This document shows, piece by piece, positions 4,744 through 6,338 of a DNA stretch of 6,338 nt. Each line of letters starts with the position of its first letter. The first letter of the stretch is position 1. A program made the translations under genes and the position numbers. This stretch comes from Oscillospiraceae bacterium (GTDB lineage: Bacteria > Bacillota > Clostridia > Oscillospirales > Oscillospiraceae): contig JAJPXI010000058.1 of the NCBI GenBank assembly GCA_021205585.1, positions 1 through 6,338 of the forward strand, written 5' to 3'. The notes beneath the pieces are model-generated. The model saw only the letters and a list, made by a program, of their open reading frames with translations. It was not told where the DNA came from and made no database searches.

Positions 4744-5729
4744 CCTGGCTGGAGATTACCATTAACACGACTGGGGCGGATCTGGAAACTCTGGCGGCCC
4801 GGCTGGCCGCCAACGGGGCGGACGAGCTGGTCATCGAGGACGAGGCGGATTTTCGCCGCTTTTTAGAGGAAAACCGCCAGTATTGGGATTATGTGGACGA
4901 CGGCCTGCTCCGGCGCATGGAGGGGGCCGCCCGGATTAAATTTTACGTCACCGACGACGCCGGGGGCCGGGCCCAGCTGGCCCGGTACACCGCCGGTCTG
5001 GAGGGCTATGAGGTGCTGTCCGCCCCTCTCCGGGAGGAGGACTGGGCCACCAGCTGGCAGAAATATTATAAGCCCCTGGCCGTGGGCCGGAGGCTGTACA
5101 TCGTCCCGGAGTGGGAACGGGGCGGGGAAGCGCCGGCGGGGCGCGTCCCTGTTATCCTGAACCCCGGCCTGAGCTTCGGCACCGGCAGCCACGCCTCCAC
5201 ACAGCTGTGCCTGGAGGAGCTGGAGGACGTGGTCTCCCCCGGAGCCCGGGCGCTGGATTTGGGCTGCGGCAGCGGCATTTTGTCCATCGCCGCCCTGCTT
5301 TTGGGCTGCGCCGGGGCCGACGCAGTGGACATCGACCCCAAGGCGGTCAAGGCGGCGGAGGAAAACGCCGCGCTGAACGGCCTTGGCCCCGGCCGCCTGT
5401 GCCCTCGCTGCGGCGACGTGCTGACCGACGAAGCGCTGGTTGATTGGCTGGATTCCCGGGAGCCTTACCAGCTGATTCTGGCCAACATCGTAGCCGACGT
5501 CATCCTCCCCCTGGCCCCACTGGCCCGGCGGCGGCTGGCCCCCGGCGGGTATTTCCTCTGCTCCGGCGTCATCGAGCCCCGCCGGGACGAGGTGTGCGCG
5601 GGGCTGGAGGCAGCGGGGTTCTCCGTTTTGAAGCGCCGGGAAAGATCCGGCTGGTGCGCCCTGCTGTGCGGTGTTGCCCTGAAGCCCAGCGTTCAAAATC
5701 AGGTTGGACACCAGCCATATTCTTCATAA
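4740..5729 (+). CDS. prmA: Ribosomal protein L11 methyltransferase with a repeat-derived C-terminal tail
   Basis: PrmA methylates ribosomal protein L11 using S-adenosylmethionine. The N-terminal substrate-recognition domain is about residues 1-100 (MTWLEITI..., then DWATSWQKYYKP at 101-112). The class I methyltransferase domain follows, with NPGLSFGTGSHAST (141-154), motif I DLGCGSGI (173-180), the acidic AdoMet-binding VDIDP (196-200) and the LANIVADV segment (247-254). ATG 4740 has AAAGGAG (4723-4729) ten bases upstream. Family proteins end soon after the last strand, here GWCALLCGVAL (304-314). The remaining residues 315-329 are encoded by the repeat remnant at 5680-5739, and the TAA at 5727 lies in its CATAAAAA segment. 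The native stop therefore seems to have been lost and replaced. It follows tyrA by 61 bases and could be read from the same promoter; rsmE, its frequent partner, is absent here. Function is probably unaffected because the tail lies past the fold. Confidence 0.95.
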   Translation: MTWLEITINTTGADLETLAARLAANGADELVIEDEADFRRFLEENRQYWDYVDDGLLRRMEGAARIKFYVTDDAGGRAQLARYTAGLEGYEVLSAPLREEDWATSWQKYYKPLAVGRRLYIVPEWERGGEAPAGRVPVILNPGLSFGTGSHASTQLCLEELEDVVSPGARALDLGCGSGILSIAALLLGCAGADAVDIDPKAVKAAEENAALNGLGPGRLCPRCGDVLTDEALVDWLDSREPYQLILANIVADVILPLAPLARRRLAPGGYFLCSGVIEPRRDEVCAGLEAAGFSVLKRRERSGWCALLCGVALKPSVQNQVGHQPYSS

Positions 5730-5739
5730 AAATCAGTAT
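5680..5739. repeat. Decayed, internally deleted copy of the hairpin repeat, carrying the prmA and mnmG stops
   Basis: Bases 5687-5732 match 26-71 of the complex repeat at 42 of 46 positions. After the equivalent of a 22-base deletion, TCAGTAT (5733-5739) matches 94-100 exactly. The gap removes the loop and right arm of H3. Weaker similarity (TGAAGCCCAGC against TGAAAGCACAGC) takes the left edge to about 5680, where the left arm of H1 is lost. H2 survives: GGTTGG (5702-5707) still pairs with CCAGCC (5711-5716) using one G-U wobble in the prmA transcript. The copy contains the TAA of prmA (5727-5729) and the TGA of mnmG (5733-5735, minus). Confidence 0.85.
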
Positions 5740-6338
5740 GATTCCTGATTGCCGTCCCGCCGCTCCAGCCACAGCATCAGCGCGGCGATGTCCGCCGGGG
5801 AGACGCCGGAGATGCGGCTGTCCTGACCCAGGTTGGCCGGGCGCACCCGATCCAGTTTCTGGCGGGCCTCCAGCCGCAGGGCGGCCAGGGCTCCGTAGTC
5901 CATATCCGGGGGCAGGGGATGGCGCTCCAGGCGCTTCATCTCGGCCACCTGGCGCAGCTGCCGGTCGATGTAGCCCTGATATTTAATGGAAATTTCTACG
6001 GACTGTCTGACCTCCAGGGGCAGCTCCGGGCGGTTCGGGTCGAAAGGGGCCAGGCTCTCATAGCTGTTCTCCGGGCGGCGGAGCAGGTCCCGCAAACAGC
6101 CCTGGGGCGCGCCGCAGCGCTCCAGGCGGCGGATCTCCCGCTCCACGGCGGCGTACTTCTCCTCCACCTGCTCAAACCGCGCCCGACTGACCAGACCCAG
6201 CTGATAGCCGATGCCGGTCAGCCGCCGGTCCGCGTTGTCCTGGCGGCACAGCAGGCGGTACTCCGTGCGGGAGGTCATCATGCGGTAGGACAACTCTGTC
6301 CCCATGGTCACCAAATCGTCGATAAGCACCCCGATGTA
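5733..6338 (-). CDS. mnmG: MnmG, tRNA uridine-34 carboxymethylaminomethyl synthesis enzyme (3' part only)
   Basis: MnmG (GidA) works with MnmE to install the carboxymethylaminomethyl group on wobble uridine 34 of several tRNAs, using FAD, NADH and tetrahydrofolate carbon. Only the C-terminal 201 residues are in the window; the frame stays open to base 6338, so the start and the FAD-binding part lie beyond the right edge (the full protein is usually about 620-650 residues). The visible part begins YIGVLIDDLVTMGTELSYRM and includes MMTSRTEYRLLCRQDNAD, then the helical C-terminal domain with IKYQGYIDRQ, RLEARQKLDRVRPANLGQ and SRISGVSPADIAALMLWLE, the MnmE-interacting tail of the family. LGQDSR replaces the common LGQASR. 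The last residues, ESY, and the TGA stop come from the repeat remnant. The stop lies three bases from the prmA stop, with the genes convergent. mnmG is often followed by rsmG, which is not adjacent here. Confidence 0.95.
   Translation of the reverse strand, partial: YIGVLIDDLVTMGTELSYRMMTSRTEYRLLCRQDNADRRLTGIGYQLGLVSRARFEQVEEKYAAVEREIRRLERCGAPQGCLRDLLRRPENSYESLAPFDPNRPELPLEVRQSVEISIKYQGYIDRQLRQVAEMKRLERHPLPPDMDYGALAALRLEARQKLDRVRPANLGQDSRISGVSPADIAALMLWLERRDGNQESY

Overview
The window looks like ordinary chromosome from a GC-rich member of the Clostridia, most likely the Oscillospiraceae (a Flavonifractor/Lawsonibacter-like gut anaerobe). This is inferred from strong AGGAGG-type ribosome binding sites, use of TTG and GTG starts, a Clostridia-type cysteine-rich hypothetical protein, and the gene families present. 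I see no plasmid, phage, transposase or CRISPR genes.

Layout, left to right. Bases 2-160 hold an AT-rich run of perfect inverted repeats punctuated by a GTAT(G/T)AGACG decamer. Next comes a Cof-type HAD phosphatase (189-1025, +), which ends at a strong hairpin terminator (1039-1070) shared with a convergent gene for a very acidic lipoprotein (1079-1633, -). A second minus-strand gene (1772-2593) encodes a 273-residue cysteine-rich protein of unknown function. A divergent intergenic region (2594-2819) carries a sigma-A-like promoter, a 14-bp palindrome and a small leader hairpin. These serve an aromatic amino acid operon: aroF (DAHP synthase with a regulatory N-terminal domain, 2820-3836) and tyrA (prephenate dehydrogenase, 3833-4678), which overlap by 4 bases. 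A 61-base gap, exactly spanned by a 22-codon ORF, leads to prmA (ribosomal protein L11 methyltransferase, 4740-5729). The 3' part of mnmG (tRNA wobble-uridine modification) runs convergently at the right edge (5733-6338, -).

How the genes work together: AroF commits PEP and erythrose-4-phosphate to the shikimate pathway, and TyrA commits prephenate to tyrosine, so this is a short entry-plus-exit operon. PrmA and MnmG both serve translation but face each other and are not one operon.

The most unusual signal is the repeat family. The complex copy at 2-160 has a decayed, internally deleted relative at 5680-5739. That relative sits exactly where prmA and mnmG meet: it supplies both stop codons and appears to add about 15 residues to the C-terminus of PrmA. 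Apart from the first 188 bases there is no long gene-free stretch.
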